A DNA stretch of 63,253 bases from Pseudomonadales bacterium (lineage in GTDB: Bacteria > Pseudomonadota > Gammaproteobacteria > Pseudomonadales > Ketobacteraceae): positions 1 through 63,253 of the forward strand of contig NZXG01000001.1 in assembly GCA_002701845.1 (NCBI GenBank), given 5' to 3'. A model generated the notes under the pieces. It was not told where the DNA came from and searched no databases. It saw only the letters and a program-made list of their open reading frames with translations. This document shows positions 1 through 9,298 of this stretch, in pieces; positions within the stretch are counted from its first letter, which is position 1, and every line of letters begins with the position of its first letter. The translations under genes were made by a program, and so were the position numbers.

Positions 1-1
1 A

Positions 2-1306
2 CAGCCCGCCAGTAAAACGGAAGCCACGGAACCGGGATCTGCCGCTTCCGCAAACCCGACACTTTCCGCAACCTCTACTCCTTCAACAAACTCTGCTCCT
101 TCAGCCACAACAGCCAGCGCCGGGCCCATCGCCCCCGTTATGCCCATGGGCCCTCTGTCTTTATGGGGCTTTGCTTTGGTCTGGAATCTGATTGCCTGGC
201 CCGCCTGCTGGCTGGCCGGGGATGAGCTGGCGGCCATGCACCAGCCCCGGGATTATCTGCTCCTGCTGATCGTTCTGTTTCCAGTGGTGGGTCTGTTCCT
301 GCTTTGGCAGGCTATCAAGGGCAGCATCCTGCACCGCCGCTATGGCCGGTCCCGGTTGCGGCTTGATCCGGACCCGGGGCAGGCCGGCGGTCAGGTGGGC
401 GGTGAAATCCGGCTGAGCCGGCCCCTGCCCACGGGGACCCGGTTTCAGGTTCAATTGCAGTGTCTGCGCTCCCGGGAGGAGCGGGGCGCCAAGGGGCAGC
501 GGCGGCTGGCCACCAGCGTGGAATGGCAGGATCAGACGGAGGGGGAGGGGCGGCTCAGCAATGGGCGTACCCGGGTACCCTTTGTGTTTGATGTGCCGGC
601 GGCGCTGCCGGCCACCGAGCCCCGGGCCCGCCAGTGGCATCACTGGCAGATGCATCTGGCCGCGGAACTGCCGGGGTTGGATCTGGCGCTGGATTTTCCC
701 CTGCCAGTGGTCAAGGGTACCGACCGCAGTGGTATTAGTATTGCCGGCCGGGAACGGCGCCAGCAATTACAGCGGGCCCAACAATTGACCCAGGTGCTGA
801 ATCTGGAGCAACAGGGCAAGACACTGTACCTGCAGTCCCGCTACGGCAGGGAGGTGGTGGGCTCCCTGCTGGCGGCTCTGTTCGGCGCCCTATTTCTGGG
901 GGTGGCCGTGGGTATCGGTTGGGCGGATCTGGCATCGGGCTGGCTCGCCATCCCCGTCAAGCTGCTGTTCTGTACGGTGTTTGGGGGGCTGGGTCTGTTG
1001 ATCTTTCTGCTGGGGGCCACCACGCCATTGTCGCGTCTGGAAACCGCCATCGACCCGGAAAACCTCCATGTGCGCCGGTTCCTCGCCGGTTGGGAAGTCT
1101 ATCGGCGTCGTATTCCCCTGGCGGACATCCGCCAGCTACAGGCCCATAAAAACAGCAGTTACGGCCAGGGTCAGCGGATACGCAACTGGTATCAGCTGCG
1201 GGTACGCCACGGGGGCCGTACCCAGACCATCGCCGAGTCCATTCCCGGCCGGGTGCTGGCGGATGCGGCGCTGACCTTTCTGCGGGATCATACCGGCCTG
1301 CCCTGA
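2..1306 (+). CDS. DUF3592-like membrane protein, 5' partial
   Basis: The frame is open to the left edge of the window, so the gene begins outside it; the first internal ATG is at 140. The upstream 46 residues are Ala/Ser/Thr/Pro-rich low complexity, like a linker. From 140 there are four hydrophobic stretches, two near residues 5-55 and two near residues 235-295. Between them lies a soluble beta-rich region of about 180 residues (around 60-230), and a basic cytoplasmic tail follows. This layout and the segment after the second helix resemble DUF3592 membrane proteins, whose function is unknown. It ends 71 bases before leuA and could share a transcript with an unseen upstream gene. The family call is from memory of the fold pattern and is only moderately secure. 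Confidence 0.65.
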   Translation, partial: QPASKTEATEPGSAASANPTLSATSTPSTNSAPSATTASAGPIAPVMPMGPLSLWGFALVWNLIAWPACWLAGDELAAMHQPRDYLLLLIVLFPVVGLFLLWQAIKGSILHRRYGRSRLRLDPDPGQAGGQVGGEIRLSRPLPTGTRFQVQLQCLRSREERGAKGQRRLATSVEWQDQTEGEGRLSNGRTRVPFVFDVPAALPATEPRARQWHHWQMHLAAELPGLDLALDFPLPVVKGTDRSGISIAGRERRQQLQRAQQLTQVLNLEQQGKTLYLQSRYGREVVGSLLAALFGALFLGVAVGIGWADLASGWLAIPVKLLFCTVFGGLGLLIFLLGATTPLSRLETAIDPENLHVRRFLAGWEVYRRRIPLADIRQLQAHKNSSYGQGQRIRNWYQLRVRHGGRTQTIAESIPGRVLADAALTFLRDHTGLP

Positions 1307-1312
1307 ACCGGC

Positions 1313-1341
1313 TTTGCCTCACCGGGCGGGATTGGTATAGT
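1313..1341 (+). promoter_or_regulatory. candidate sigma-70 promoter for leuA
   Basis: TATAGT at 1336-1341 preceded by TTGG gives a good -10. The -35 at 1313-1318 (TTTGCC, 17-base spacer) is poor. Start of transcription would be near 1348, about 30 bases before the leuA ATG. No leucine-rich leader peptide or attenuator is visible. Confidence 0.35.
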
Positions 1342-1377
1342 TAGGCGCCCGACAGCGAGGCCAATCCGGAGATCAGC

Positions 1378-2928
1378 ATGAGCAGCAGCGATACCCTCAT
1401 TATCTTTGATACCACCTTGCGGGACGGCGAGCAGAGCCCCGGGGCGTCCATGACCCAGGAGGAAAAGCTGCGTATCGCCAAGGCCCTGGAACGGATGCGG
1501 GTGGATGTGATCGAGGCCGGCTTCGCCATTGCCAGCCAGGGGGATTTTGCCGCGGTCAAGGCGGTGGCCGACAACATCAAGGACAGCCGGGTCTGTTCCC
1601 TGGCGCGGTCGGTGGACGCCGATATTGAGCGCGCGGCGGAAGCCCTGAAGAACGCCAACGCGGCCCGTATCCACACCTTCATCGCCACCTCCCCCATCCA
1701 TATGGAATACAAACTGCGGTTGACTCCGGACCAGGTGCTGGAGCAGGCGGTGCGGGCGGTGACCCGGGCCCGCAACCTGTGTGAGGACGTGGAGTTTTCC
1801 TGCGAGGATGCCGGCCGCTCCGATCTGGATTTTCTTTGCCGCGTCATCGAAGCGGCCATCGACGCCGGCGCCCGTACCATTAATATCCCCGATACCGTGG
1901 GTTATGCGGTGCCGGAGCAGTTCGGCGATACTATCCGACGTTTGCTGGAACGGGTGCCCAACGCGGACAAGGCGGTGTTTTCCGTGCATTGTCACAACGA
2001 CCTGGGGCTGGCGGTGGCCAACTCGCTGGCGGCGGTGGCCTGCGGCGCCCGTCAGGTGGAATGCACTATCAATGGTCTGGGGGAACGGGCCGGTAATGCG
2101 GCGTTGGAGGAGATTGTCATGGCCATCCGCACCCGGGCGGATTTCTACCATATTGAAACCAATCTCAATCCTCAGGAAATCGTTCCCGCCTCCCGGCTGG
2201 TGTCCTCGGTGACCGGTTTTCCGGTGCAACCTAATAAAGCCATTGTGGGCGCCAATGCATTTGCTCACGAGTCCGGTATTCACCAGGATGGTGTCATCAA
2301 GTATCGGGAAACTTACGAAATCATGCGGGCCGAAGATGTGGGCTGGAACGCCAACCGCATGGTGCTGGGCAAGCATTCCGGTCGCAATGCCTTCCGCGCC
2401 CGGCTGGACGAGTTGGGAGTGCATCTGAACTCGGAGCAGGAACTGAATGAAGCGTTCCAGCGCTTCAAGGACCTGGCGGATAAGAAGCACGAAGTGTTCG
2501 ATGAGGATATTCAGGCCCTGGTCAGTGATACCCAGAAGGCCGCCGACAACGAACGTTTCGCGCTGGTGTCCCTCAGCGTCTGTTCCCAGACTGGCGAGGT
2601 ACCCACGGCCCAGGTGGTACTCTCCGTGAATGGGGAGGAACAACGGGCCAGCAGCCAGGGTGCCGGGCCGGTGGATGCCACCTTCAAGGCGATTGAAAGC
2701 ATTGTGGCCAGCGGTACCAGCCTGGAGTTGTATAACGTCAGCGCGATCACCAGTGGTACCGACTCCCAGGGTGAAGTCACGGTGCGACTGGAGCGGGGCG
2801 GCCGTATCGTTAACGGTCACGGCGCGGATATCGATATCGTGGCGGCTTCCGCCAAGGCCTATTTAAACGCCCTCAACCATCTCAGTATGGAAGCGTCCCG
2901 GGCCCACCCCCAGACCGACGGGGTTTAA
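1378..2928 (+). CDS. leuA: 2-isopropylmalate synthase
   Basis: Catalyses condensation of acetyl-CoA with 2-ketoisovalerate, the first committed step of leucine synthesis, in the cytoplasm. The 516-residue length fits the enterobacterial-type LeuA (about 520) rather than the longer Pseudomonas form. The N-terminal TIM barrel carries the [12 protein letters not shown] signature at residues 11-22 and the metal-binding HCHNDLG motif near residue 205. GLGERAGN follows near 240. The C-terminal third (from about 400) is the leucine-binding regulatory domain, so feedback inhibition is expected. The stop abuts the ATG of the next gene (TAAATG), implying translational coupling to the holD-like gene. 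Confidence 0.97.
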   Translation: MSSSDTLIIFDTTLRDGEQSPGASMTQEEKLRIAKALERMRVDVIEAGFAIASQGDFAAVKAVADNIKDSRVCSLARSVDADIERAAEALKNANAARIHTFIATSPIHMEYKLRLTPDQVLEQAVRAVTRARNLCEDVEFSCEDAGRSDLDFLCRVIEAAIDAGARTINIPDTVGYAVPEQFGDTIRRLLERVPNADKAVFSVHCHNDLGLAVANSLAAVACGARQVECTINGLGERAGNAALEEIVMAIRTRADFYHIETNLNPQEIVPASRLVSSVTGFPVQPNKAIVGANAFAHESGIHQDGVIKYRETYEIMRAEDVGWNANRMVLGKHSGRNAFRARLDELGVHLNSEQELNEAFQRFKDLADKKHEVFDEDIQALVSDTQKAADNERFALVSLSVCSQTGEVPTAQVVLSVNGEEQRASSQGAGPVDATFKAIESIVASGTSLELYNVSAITSGTDSQGEVTVRLERGGRIVNGHGADIDIVAASAKAYLNALNHLSMEASRAHPQTDGV

Positions 2929-3714
2929 ATGTCTTTGCCGGAACCGCAAAGGCTGGCCTATTTGCAGGCCCTGGAGATCACTCAATATGTGCCCCGGGTG
3001 CCCATTGCCGGCGCCCTGGCGTTACCGGAAGCGCCAAAGACTCGGGAACCTGTGGGCCAGGAGGCAGCAGGAGCAGCCGACCCGCGGGAGACGACGGCTG
3101 ATGCGGGCGCGGCGACAGCCACTGACCGGGATCGCTCGGTGCCAGCCCCGGTGGTGCCGGAATTGGTTGCCGCGGGCAGGCAGGCCACGGCAGAACGCCA
3201 GCCGTTGGTGGAACCCGCAGCTGCCCCCGCCCCTAAACACTCCGGCCGGCAAGTGGCAGGAGACCGGCCCCGGTTTGCGGTCTGTGTATTGGATTTACCA
3301 CAACAGTGCCGGATTCTGCTGGAGCTGGGATCCGCCGATGCGGTGGGCCTGTCCGCCACTGAGCACCGCATGCTGGCGGATCTGGTGCTGGCTCTGCGCC
3401 AGCCGGACGCTTTGCAGCAGTTCTCCGGCCGGGCCTTTCGCTGGCCACTGGTGAATAATCCGCGAATTGATCAGGGCCCCGGTGCGGCCCGCGAAGCCCT
3501 GCGGGCGTTTCTTGCCGAGCCTGCTCCCGCGGGCTTGATTCTGTTGTTCGGCCAGGAGCTGGTGCAGCTGTTCGATCTGGCGCCCGGGGAGGTGCCGGTG
3601 CCCAGTGCCGAGTTGGCCGCCCGTTGCCTGTGTCTGCCGGGGCTAATGGCGTTGCAACAAGAGGTGGAGCTTAAACCCAGGGTCTGGCGGCTGATTCAAG
3701 CGGCCCTGGGATAA
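2929..3714 (+). CDS. holD: candidate DNA polymerase III psi subunit (HolD-like) with long Pro/Ala linker
   Basis: Residues 9-24 (LAYLQALEITQYVPRV) match the N-terminal chi-binding signature of E. coli psi (LQQLGITQWSLRRP). The C-terminal end (LPGLMALQQEVELKPRVW) resembles psi's terminal L-x2-L-x2-NP-x-AR-x2-LW helix. These parts are joined by a low-complexity Pro/Ala/Glu stretch, roughly residues 28-108, that E. coli psi lacks; total length is 261 versus 137. Psi links the clamp loader to chi and SSB in the replisome. In E. coli holD lies directly before rimI; here rimI is also on the same strand downstream, but two signalling genes sit between. Similarity is by eye and the family diverges fast. 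Confidence 0.65.
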   Translation: MSLPEPQRLAYLQALEITQYVPRVPIAGALALPEAPKTREPVGQEAAGAADPRETTADAGAATATDRDRSVPAPVVPELVAAGRQATAERQPLVEPAAAPAPKHSGRQVAGDRPRFAVCVLDLPQQCRILLELGSADAVGLSATEHRMLADLVLALRQPDALQQFSGRAFRWPLVNNPRIDQGPGAAREALRAFLAEPAPAGLILLFGQELVQLFDLAPGEVPVPSAELAARCLCLPGLMALQQEVELKPRVWRLIQAALG

Positions 3715-3867
3715 TTTCCTGACCGCCAGCATTCCCCAGTGCCGGCGCCGGGTTTGCACTGGACAAAAAAATCCTGCCTATTCCATCTTGATCCCATCTG
3801 TGTTGTGATTAATCGAAAGCAGTCAACAAATATAATTAGCTTCGCGGCCACTGACCAGGAAACCTCC

Positions 3868-5685
3868 GTGAATCCAAAGCTGCTGGTGGTGGATGACACC
3901 CCTGAAAACATTGACTTACTACGTCAGGTACTCCAGGCCATGGACTGCAAGATTCTGGTGGCCAATTCCGGCGAACGAGCGTTGGATATCATCGCCCGCA
4001 ATCCCCCGGAGCTGGTATTGCTCGATGTGATGATGCCGGGCCTGGATGGATTTGAAACCTGCCGCCGGATCAAAGCCTCCCCGTCCACCGCCGATATTCC
4101 GGTCATCTTTGTCACTGCCCGGCAGGACGATATCAGCCAGGGATTCCAGGCTGGTGGCAGCGATTATATCATCAAGCCCATTAACGCCGATGAGGTGCTG
4201 GCCCGGGTCAGGCATCACCTGGAACGTTTGCAATTGATGAACCAGTTGAGGGCGCTGAACGAGGAGCTGGAAACCAAGGTCCGTGAGCGCACTGCGCGGC
4301 TGGCCGTGGCCAACCGCCAGTTAAGGGAAGAAGTCAATGAGCGCCGCTTTATGCAGGATCGGCTGCGCTACCTGGCGGAGCACGATTTTATCACCCGGGT
4401 ATATAACCGCAATGCGCTGGACGCCCATGCCACTGAAGTGATTGAGCGTATCCAGCGGGAGCGCGGGCAGGCGATCTGTCTGTTGCTGGATATCGATCAC
4501 TTTCGCTTGGTTAACGAAACCTGTGGCTGCATTGCCGGGGACGAAATGTTACGGGAAGTGGGTGAGATGGTGGCGAACACTCTGGACGCCACTGATTTTC
4601 TGGCGCGTCTGGGGGGAGACCGGTTTGCGGTGGTGGGGGATCATCGCAATCGTGAGTCCGGCATGGCACTGGCGCGTTTGATTCAACAGCAAAGCGAGGC
4701 TTTCCGGTTCTATTGGGAGGGTCGGCAGTTTGAACTGACCCTGACCATTGCCCTGGTGGACATTGATGAGCACGTAACCAGTTTCGATCAACTGCTGATG
4801 ATGGCCGATGAGGTGATGTACCTGGCGAAACGTCAGGGGCGTAAATCCATTCGCTGCTACGATGAGAACACCCGCGATCAGACCGCCCATCGCTCCACCA
4901 TGAATTGGGCGCTGACCCTGGTGGACGCCTTAAAACTGGATCAGTTTCAGGTTCACGTGCAACAGATTGCGCCGCTGGCCCAACCAACCGATGGCCACCC
5001 TGGATTGAAAATGGAAGCCCTGGTGCGCCTGGTGGGGCAGGCCGGTGGACTGCTTTATCCGGATGCCTTTATTCCGGCGGCGGAACGGTTTCATCTGATC
5101 TCCCGCATCGACCGCTGGGTGATCCAGCAGGTGATGCAATTCCTGGGGCGTGAACAATCGCAGTTGCCGTCGATCCAGTCGGTGGCCGTTAATTTGTCGG
5201 CGGTATCCGTGCGGGAACCGGATCTGACCCATTTTATCGCAGCCCAGCTGGAGCGCAGTGGTATTGATCCAAGAGTGATAGTGTTTGAAATCACCGAGAC
5301 CGAAAATATTGTCAATGTGGAGGCCACTCGCCAGTTTATGCAGACGATTAAAGCCCTGGGTTGCCGCTTTGCCCTGGATGATTTTGGCAGTGGTTTCGCT
5401 TCCTTTAACTATTTGCGGGAATTGCCGTTCGATCTGGTGAAGATCGATGGGGTGTTTATCCGTGATCTGGATAAATCCGACACCCATGAATCCATGGTCA
5501 GATCCATCGTGGAAATTGCCGCCAAGATGCAGGTGGAGGTGGTGGCGGAGTTCGTTGAGCATCAGGGCATTGTAGACAAACTGCAGCAGCTCGGCGTGCA
5601 CTGGGCCCAGGGTTATTATTATCACAAACCGCAGCTGCTGTCGGTAAAAGCCCTGTCCCAGATGGCGGCAAGTGATTTGCGCTGA
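3868..5685 (+). CDS. response regulator with degenerate GGDEF and intact EAL domain (c-di-GMP phosphodiesterase)
   Basis: Start chosen at GTG 3868 with AGGAAA just upstream; the frame is open further up but the receiver domain begins here. Order: REC (1-120, phospho-acceptor Asp53 in LLDVMMPGLDG), a coiled coil (about 125-165), GGDEF domain, EAL domain (about 345-595). The GGDEF signature reads GGDRF (249-253); the fourth acidic residue is Arg, so cyclase activity is doubtful. The EAL motif at 383-385, NLS, ExTE, DDFGSG (504-509), VKID and AQGY are all present, so c-di-GMP hydrolysis is likely. It overlaps the hybrid kinase gene by one base (TGATG), so the two probably form one signalling pair. 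Confidence 0.9.
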   Translation: MNPKLLVVDDTPENIDLLRQVLQAMDCKILVANSGERALDIIARNPPELVLLDVMMPGLDGFETCRRIKASPSTADIPVIFVTARQDDISQGFQAGGSDYIIKPINADEVLARVRHHLERLQLMNQLRALNEELETKVRERTARLAVANRQLREEVNERRFMQDRLRYLAEHDFITRVYNRNALDAHATEVIERIQRERGQAICLLLDIDHFRLVNETCGCIAGDEMLREVGEMVANTLDATDFLARLGGDRFAVVGDHRNRESGMALARLIQQQSEAFRFYWEGRQFELTLTIALVDIDEHVTSFDQLLMMADEVMYLAKRQGRKSIRCYDENTRDQTAHRSTMNWALTLVDALKLDQFQVHVQQIAPLAQPTDGHPGLKMEALVRLVGQAGGLLYPDAFIPAAERFHLISRIDRWVIQQVMQFLGREQSQLPSIQSVAVNLSAVSVREPDLTHFIAAQLERSGIDPRVIVFEITETENIVNVEATRQFMQTIKALGCRFALDDFGSGFASFNYLRELPFDLVKIDGVFIRDLDKSDTHESMVRSIVEIAAKMQVEVVAEFVEHQGIVDKLQQLGVHWAQGYYYHKPQLLSVKALSQMAASDLR

Positions 5686-8600
5686 TGCGTTTGCGGGTAC
5701 TGGGCGCAATAACCTGGCTGATTTGCTGCGTTACCTTTGCAGAGCCAGCACCGGAGTTGTCATTAACCGAGGCCGAACGTCAATGGCTGGCGCAGCATCC
5801 CGTGGTGACCTTCACCGGTGACCCCAACTGGCTGCCATTCGAGGCGTTCACGGAGGACGGCCAGTACATTGGGATCGTGGCGGAGTTTCTGCGGGAATTC
5901 GAGCATCGTATCGGCATCCGCTTTAAAAAGATTCCCAGCCGTACCTGGAGCCACGCCGTGGAAATGGCAGTGCGTGGCGAAGTGGACGTGCTGTCCGATG
6001 ATCGCCAGAACCAGAGTGTTATGGGTACTCATCGCTTCACCGAGTCCTACAAAGAGCACCCGCTGGTGGTGGTGTCCCGGGAAGGTGGCAGTACCCTGAT
6101 CGAGAATCTGAACAGTATCAATGGCGCCACCATTGGCTACATCCGGGATTACGGCTACATCTGGGCTCTGCGGCAAACCTACCCCGAAGTGACCCTGACC
6201 GCAGTGGATGATATTCAGGATGGGCTGCGCAAGCTGGATCGGGGCGATCTGGATTACTTTGTTGCCACTTATACCCTCAGCAGTTTTCATATGGAAAAAA
6301 TGGGCCTGGAGCACCTGCACGTTCGGGGCCAGTTGCCGGTCACCATGAAGCTCGCCCTGGGGGTGAGAAAAGACTGGCCGGAGCTGCTCTCTATTCTCAA
6401 TAAAACCATCGCCAGCATGAGCTCCGTGGAACGTCACAGCGTGGCGGAAAGCTGGTTCATCAAGAACGCGGGGTATCTGCGTAACGATCGCTGGGTCTGG
6501 CAGTTAATGGGTCCGCTGCTGGTGATGCTGGCGGCGGTGCTGGGTGGGCTGGCGGTGACCCGGCTTCAGAAACGGCAGCTGCAAAAGAACCAAAACCGGT
6601 TTCGCAATGCGCTGGCGGCCATCAACGCCGGTGAATGGAACCTGCAGACCCAGAGCCTGCAGTTGCATATCTCGGCGCCGTTTATGCGCAGTCTGGGATT
6701 CAGTGGCGAGCGGGTGCCCCGCAGTCTTGCGGATTTTCTGGAGCTGGTGCATCCCGACGATCGTCCGGCGCTGGAGCGGCGCCTGGCCACCGGTACTGAT
6801 CCCGCTCACCCGGAGACCAGTTTTATTGATGAGCAATTCCGCCTGCGTACCGGAGAAGACTATCAATGGCTGCGGTTGCGGGCGGACGCAGTACCCGAGA
6901 CTCTACATAACGGCGGCGCCACCTACGCCGGTACGCTGGAAAATATTGACCGGCTGGTGCGCTCCGAGGCCCAGCTGGCGGCGCAGACCCGAGCTCTGCA
7001 GGAGCGGGAGAATTTTCTGCAAACCCTGGTGCAGAACATTCCGGATATGGTGGCGGTGAAAGATCTTGACGGGCACTACGTTTTCGCCAACAACGCCTTC
7101 CTGCACTTTTTTGGTCTCGATGAGCAGCGGCTGCATACGCAATCCCTGAGCGGTCTGGTGGATGCAACCACTGCGGATTATGTGGGCCAGCAGGAGCGAC
7201 GGGTGCTGGAGCAGGGGCAGACGGTGCGCCATGAGATTCAGCTGGCGCCTCACCCGGGGGCGCCCATGGCCCACTTCGAATCGTTGCGGGTTCCGTTACG
7301 GGACGCCAGCGGAGCCATCGCCGCAGTGCTCTCCATTTCCCGGGATTACACCCAGCTGCATGCACTGATGGGCGAGCTGCAGGCAGCCCGCGCCGCGGCG
7401 GATCAGGCCAACGAGTCAAAGAGCGTGTTTCTGGCCAACATGAGTCATGAAATCCGCACGCCGCTGAATGCCGTGTTGGGATACTCCCAGCTGTTGCTGA
7501 ATAACCGGGATATTGATAGCGAGAGTCAGCGTCAGGTTCAGCTCATTCATGCCGCCGGTGAACGCCTGCTGGCGCTGATTAACGACATTCTGGATCTTTC
7601 CAAGATCGAAGCGGGCAAACTGGTACTGGCCCGCGGGCCGGTGGATCTGGCCCGGGAACTGAAAGAGATTCTGGGGCTCATTCAGCAGCGGGCCGAAAAG
7701 AAAAACCTGATCCTGAATACCGATATCGCCCTGGGCAGTCACACCCGCATTGTCGGGGACGCCGTCAAACTGGGGCAGGTACTGATGAACTTACTGGGTA
7801 ACGCGGTGAAGTTTACCGAACACGGCAGCGTTTCAGTAAGAGTGTACTGGGAGGAAGACAGCCAGTTGCATATCGAGATCAGTGATACCGGATCCGGAAT
7901 CACCGCGACGGAACTGGAGCAGCTGTTTCAACCCTTTGCCCAGGGCAGCAGCGGCGCGATGCACGGTGGCACCGGCCTGGGTCTGGTACTGTCGCGGCGC
8001 CTGGTGGAGGCCATGGGCGGCCGGTTGAGTATTGACAGCCGGCCGCAACAGGGGACCCGGGTGACGGTGGTACTGCCTTGCGAACCGGAACCCGTATTGT
8101 CAGCGGACATGGCGCTGCCAACGCGACGCAAAGTGAGACTGCGGGAGGATAGTCCGGTCAAAGCGCTGGTGGTGGACGACGACCCCGCCAGCCGGGAAGT
8201 GCTGAGCTGCCATCTGCAATCGATTGGTGCCCAGGTGATGGCGGCGGACAACGGTGAGCAGGCGCTGGAGTCCATTCAGCGGCAGCGTCCGGATATTGTG
8301 TTTACGGATATTCGAATGCCGCGCCTGGGGGGGCTGGCGTTGCTGCAGACCCTGCGCCAGCGATTCGATGCCCACCAGTTACCGGTGGTGGCGGTCACCG
8401 CCTCCAGTCTCGAGCATGAGCGGCGTTATTATCTGCAGCAGGGATTTCAGGATTTCATCGGCAAACCCATTGAACTGTACAAAGTGAATCAGGTGCTGGA
8501 TTCCCTGTTCAGCCTTAATTGGCACAGTGAGTGGGAGCAGACCACTGCGGCCATACCCGGCGAACTCGAAGCGCTGCCGGCACCGGCGCGGGATACCGCG

Positions 8601-8792
8601 GCAGCGGTGTTGGCGGCGGCCCGGGCCGGTGACGTGGAGCTGATACAAACCACCATCAGCCCCTGGCAGGGGCAGGGGGTGCTGGATGACTGGCACCAGC
8701 GAATACAACAAAGTCTGCAACAGTATGATCTGGAGGCGGTCGTACGGCTGATTGAGCAGGGCCTGGGGGACATTCATCATGCAGCCGGATGA
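5685..8792 (+). CDS. BvgS-like hybrid sensor histidine kinase (periplasmic SBP3, PAS x2, HK, REC)
   Basis: Domains in order: signal peptide (1-20), a periplasmic solute-binding family 3 domain (about 28-260), one membrane helix (about 272-292), two PAS-like domains (about 300-420 and 430-565), HisKA with SHEIRTPLN (His588), HATPase with NAVKFT, DTGSGI and GGTGLGL, a C-terminal receiver with Asp875 in FTDIRMP, and a final helical segment of about 95 residues that is not a recognisable Hpt (no conserved HxxKG). The SBP domain suggests sensing of a small periplasmic ligand. The C-terminal REC without Hpt implies phosphorelay to a separate protein, plausibly the coupled REC-GGDEF-EAL protein just upstream. 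Its 3' end overlaps rimI. Confidence 0.92.
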   Translation: MRLRVLGAITWLICCVTFAEPAPELSLTEAERQWLAQHPVVTFTGDPNWLPFEAFTEDGQYIGIVAEFLREFEHRIGIRFKKIPSRTWSHAVEMAVRGEVDVLSDDRQNQSVMGTHRFTESYKEHPLVVVSREGGSTLIENLNSINGATIGYIRDYGYIWALRQTYPEVTLTAVDDIQDGLRKLDRGDLDYFVATYTLSSFHMEKMGLEHLHVRGQLPVTMKLALGVRKDWPELLSILNKTIASMSSVERHSVAESWFIKNAGYLRNDRWVWQLMGPLLVMLAAVLGGLAVTRLQKRQLQKNQNRFRNALAAINAGEWNLQTQSLQLHISAPFMRSLGFSGERVPRSLADFLELVHPDDRPALERRLATGTDPAHPETSFIDEQFRLRTGEDYQWLRLRADAVPETLHNGGATYAGTLENIDRLVRSEAQLAAQTRALQERENFLQTLVQNIPDMVAVKDLDGHYVFANNAFLHFFGLDEQRLHTQSLSGLVDATTADYVGQQERRVLEQGQTVRHEIQLAPHPGAPMAHFESLRVPLRDASGAIAAVLSISRDYTQLHALMGELQAARAAADQANESKSVFLANMSHEIRTPLNAVLGYSQLLLNNRDIDSESQRQVQLIHAAGERLLALINDILDLSKIEAGKLVLARGPVDLARELKEILGLIQQRAEKKNLILNTDIALGSHTRIVGDAVKLGQVLMNLLGNAVKFTEHGSVSVRVYWEEDSQLHIEISDTGSGITATELEQLFQPFAQGSSGAMHGGTGLGLVLSRRLVEAMGGRLSIDSRPQQGTRVTVVLPCEPEPVLSADMALPTRRKVRLREDSPVKALVVDDDPASREVLSCHLQSIGAQVMAADNGEQALESIQRQRPDIVFTDIRMPRLGGLALLQTLRQRFDAHQLPVVAVTASSLEHERRYYLQQGFQDFIGKPIELYKVNQVLDSLFSLNWHSEWEQTTAAIPGELEALPAPARDTAAAVLAAARAGDVELIQTTISPWQGQGVLDDWHQRIQQSLQQYDLEAVVRLIEQGLGDIHHAAG

Positions 8793-9261
8793 GGGTTCCC
8801 TGGGGTTTGACACCATGAGCTTTCGCCACCTGCCGGAGGTTATGGCCATCGAACAACGGGCTTACCCCTGGCCCTGGACCGAGGGCATGTTTGTGGACAG
8901 TCTGCGCAACGGCCACTGGTGTTATCTGGCCCGGCGGGGACAGCAGGTTCTGGGGTATGCCATTCTCAGCCTCGCCGTGGGTGACTGTCACCTGTTGAAT
9001 CTTTGTATCGACCCCGCGCAGCAGGGCCGGGGTTATGGCAGTCGGTTACTCCAGTATGCGATACGGCAGGTGACGGAGCAGGGTGCCTGCGACCTGTTTC
9101 TGGAAGTGCGGGTCAGTAATAAGGCCGCCATGGCCCTGTATACCAGTCAGGGTTTTCAGCAGGTGGGGCGCCGGCGCGACTACTACCCGGCGGGGGAAGC
9201 GCGGGAAGATGCCCTGGTCTATCACCGCGTGCTGACTCCACCGTCTTGTTCCCGGACCTGA
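8779..9261 (+). CDS. rimI: ribosomal protein S18-alanine N-acetyltransferase
   Basis: GNAT enzyme that acetylates the N-terminal alanine of ribosomal protein S18. The IEQRAYPWPW segment near the start matches E. coli RimI (IEQRAHAFPW). The acetyl-CoA loop IDPAQQGRGYGSRLL and the LEVRVSNKAAMALY and REDALVY segments are conserved. Start set at ATG 8779 (160 residues) with GGGGGA upstream, overlapping the kinase gene by 14 bases; ATG 8815 would also leave a full domain. It is the last gene of the leuA-to-rimI run. Confidence 0.93.
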   Translation: MQPDEGSLGFDTMSFRHLPEVMAIEQRAYPWPWTEGMFVDSLRNGHWCYLARRGQQVLGYAILSLAVGDCHLLNLCIDPAQQGRGYGSRLLQYAIRQVTEQGACDLFLEVRVSNKAAMALYTSQGFQQVGRRRDYYPAGEAREDALVYHRVLTPPSCSRT

Positions 9262-9298
9262 TCCGGTCCCTCTACTTTATCGTTCAGGAGTATCAGCC

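Noticed and set aside
1288-2820. Long open frame antisense to leuA
   Set aside because: It mirrors the codon pattern of leuA on the opposite strand, has no family signature and no ribosome site; a GC-rich shadow frame.
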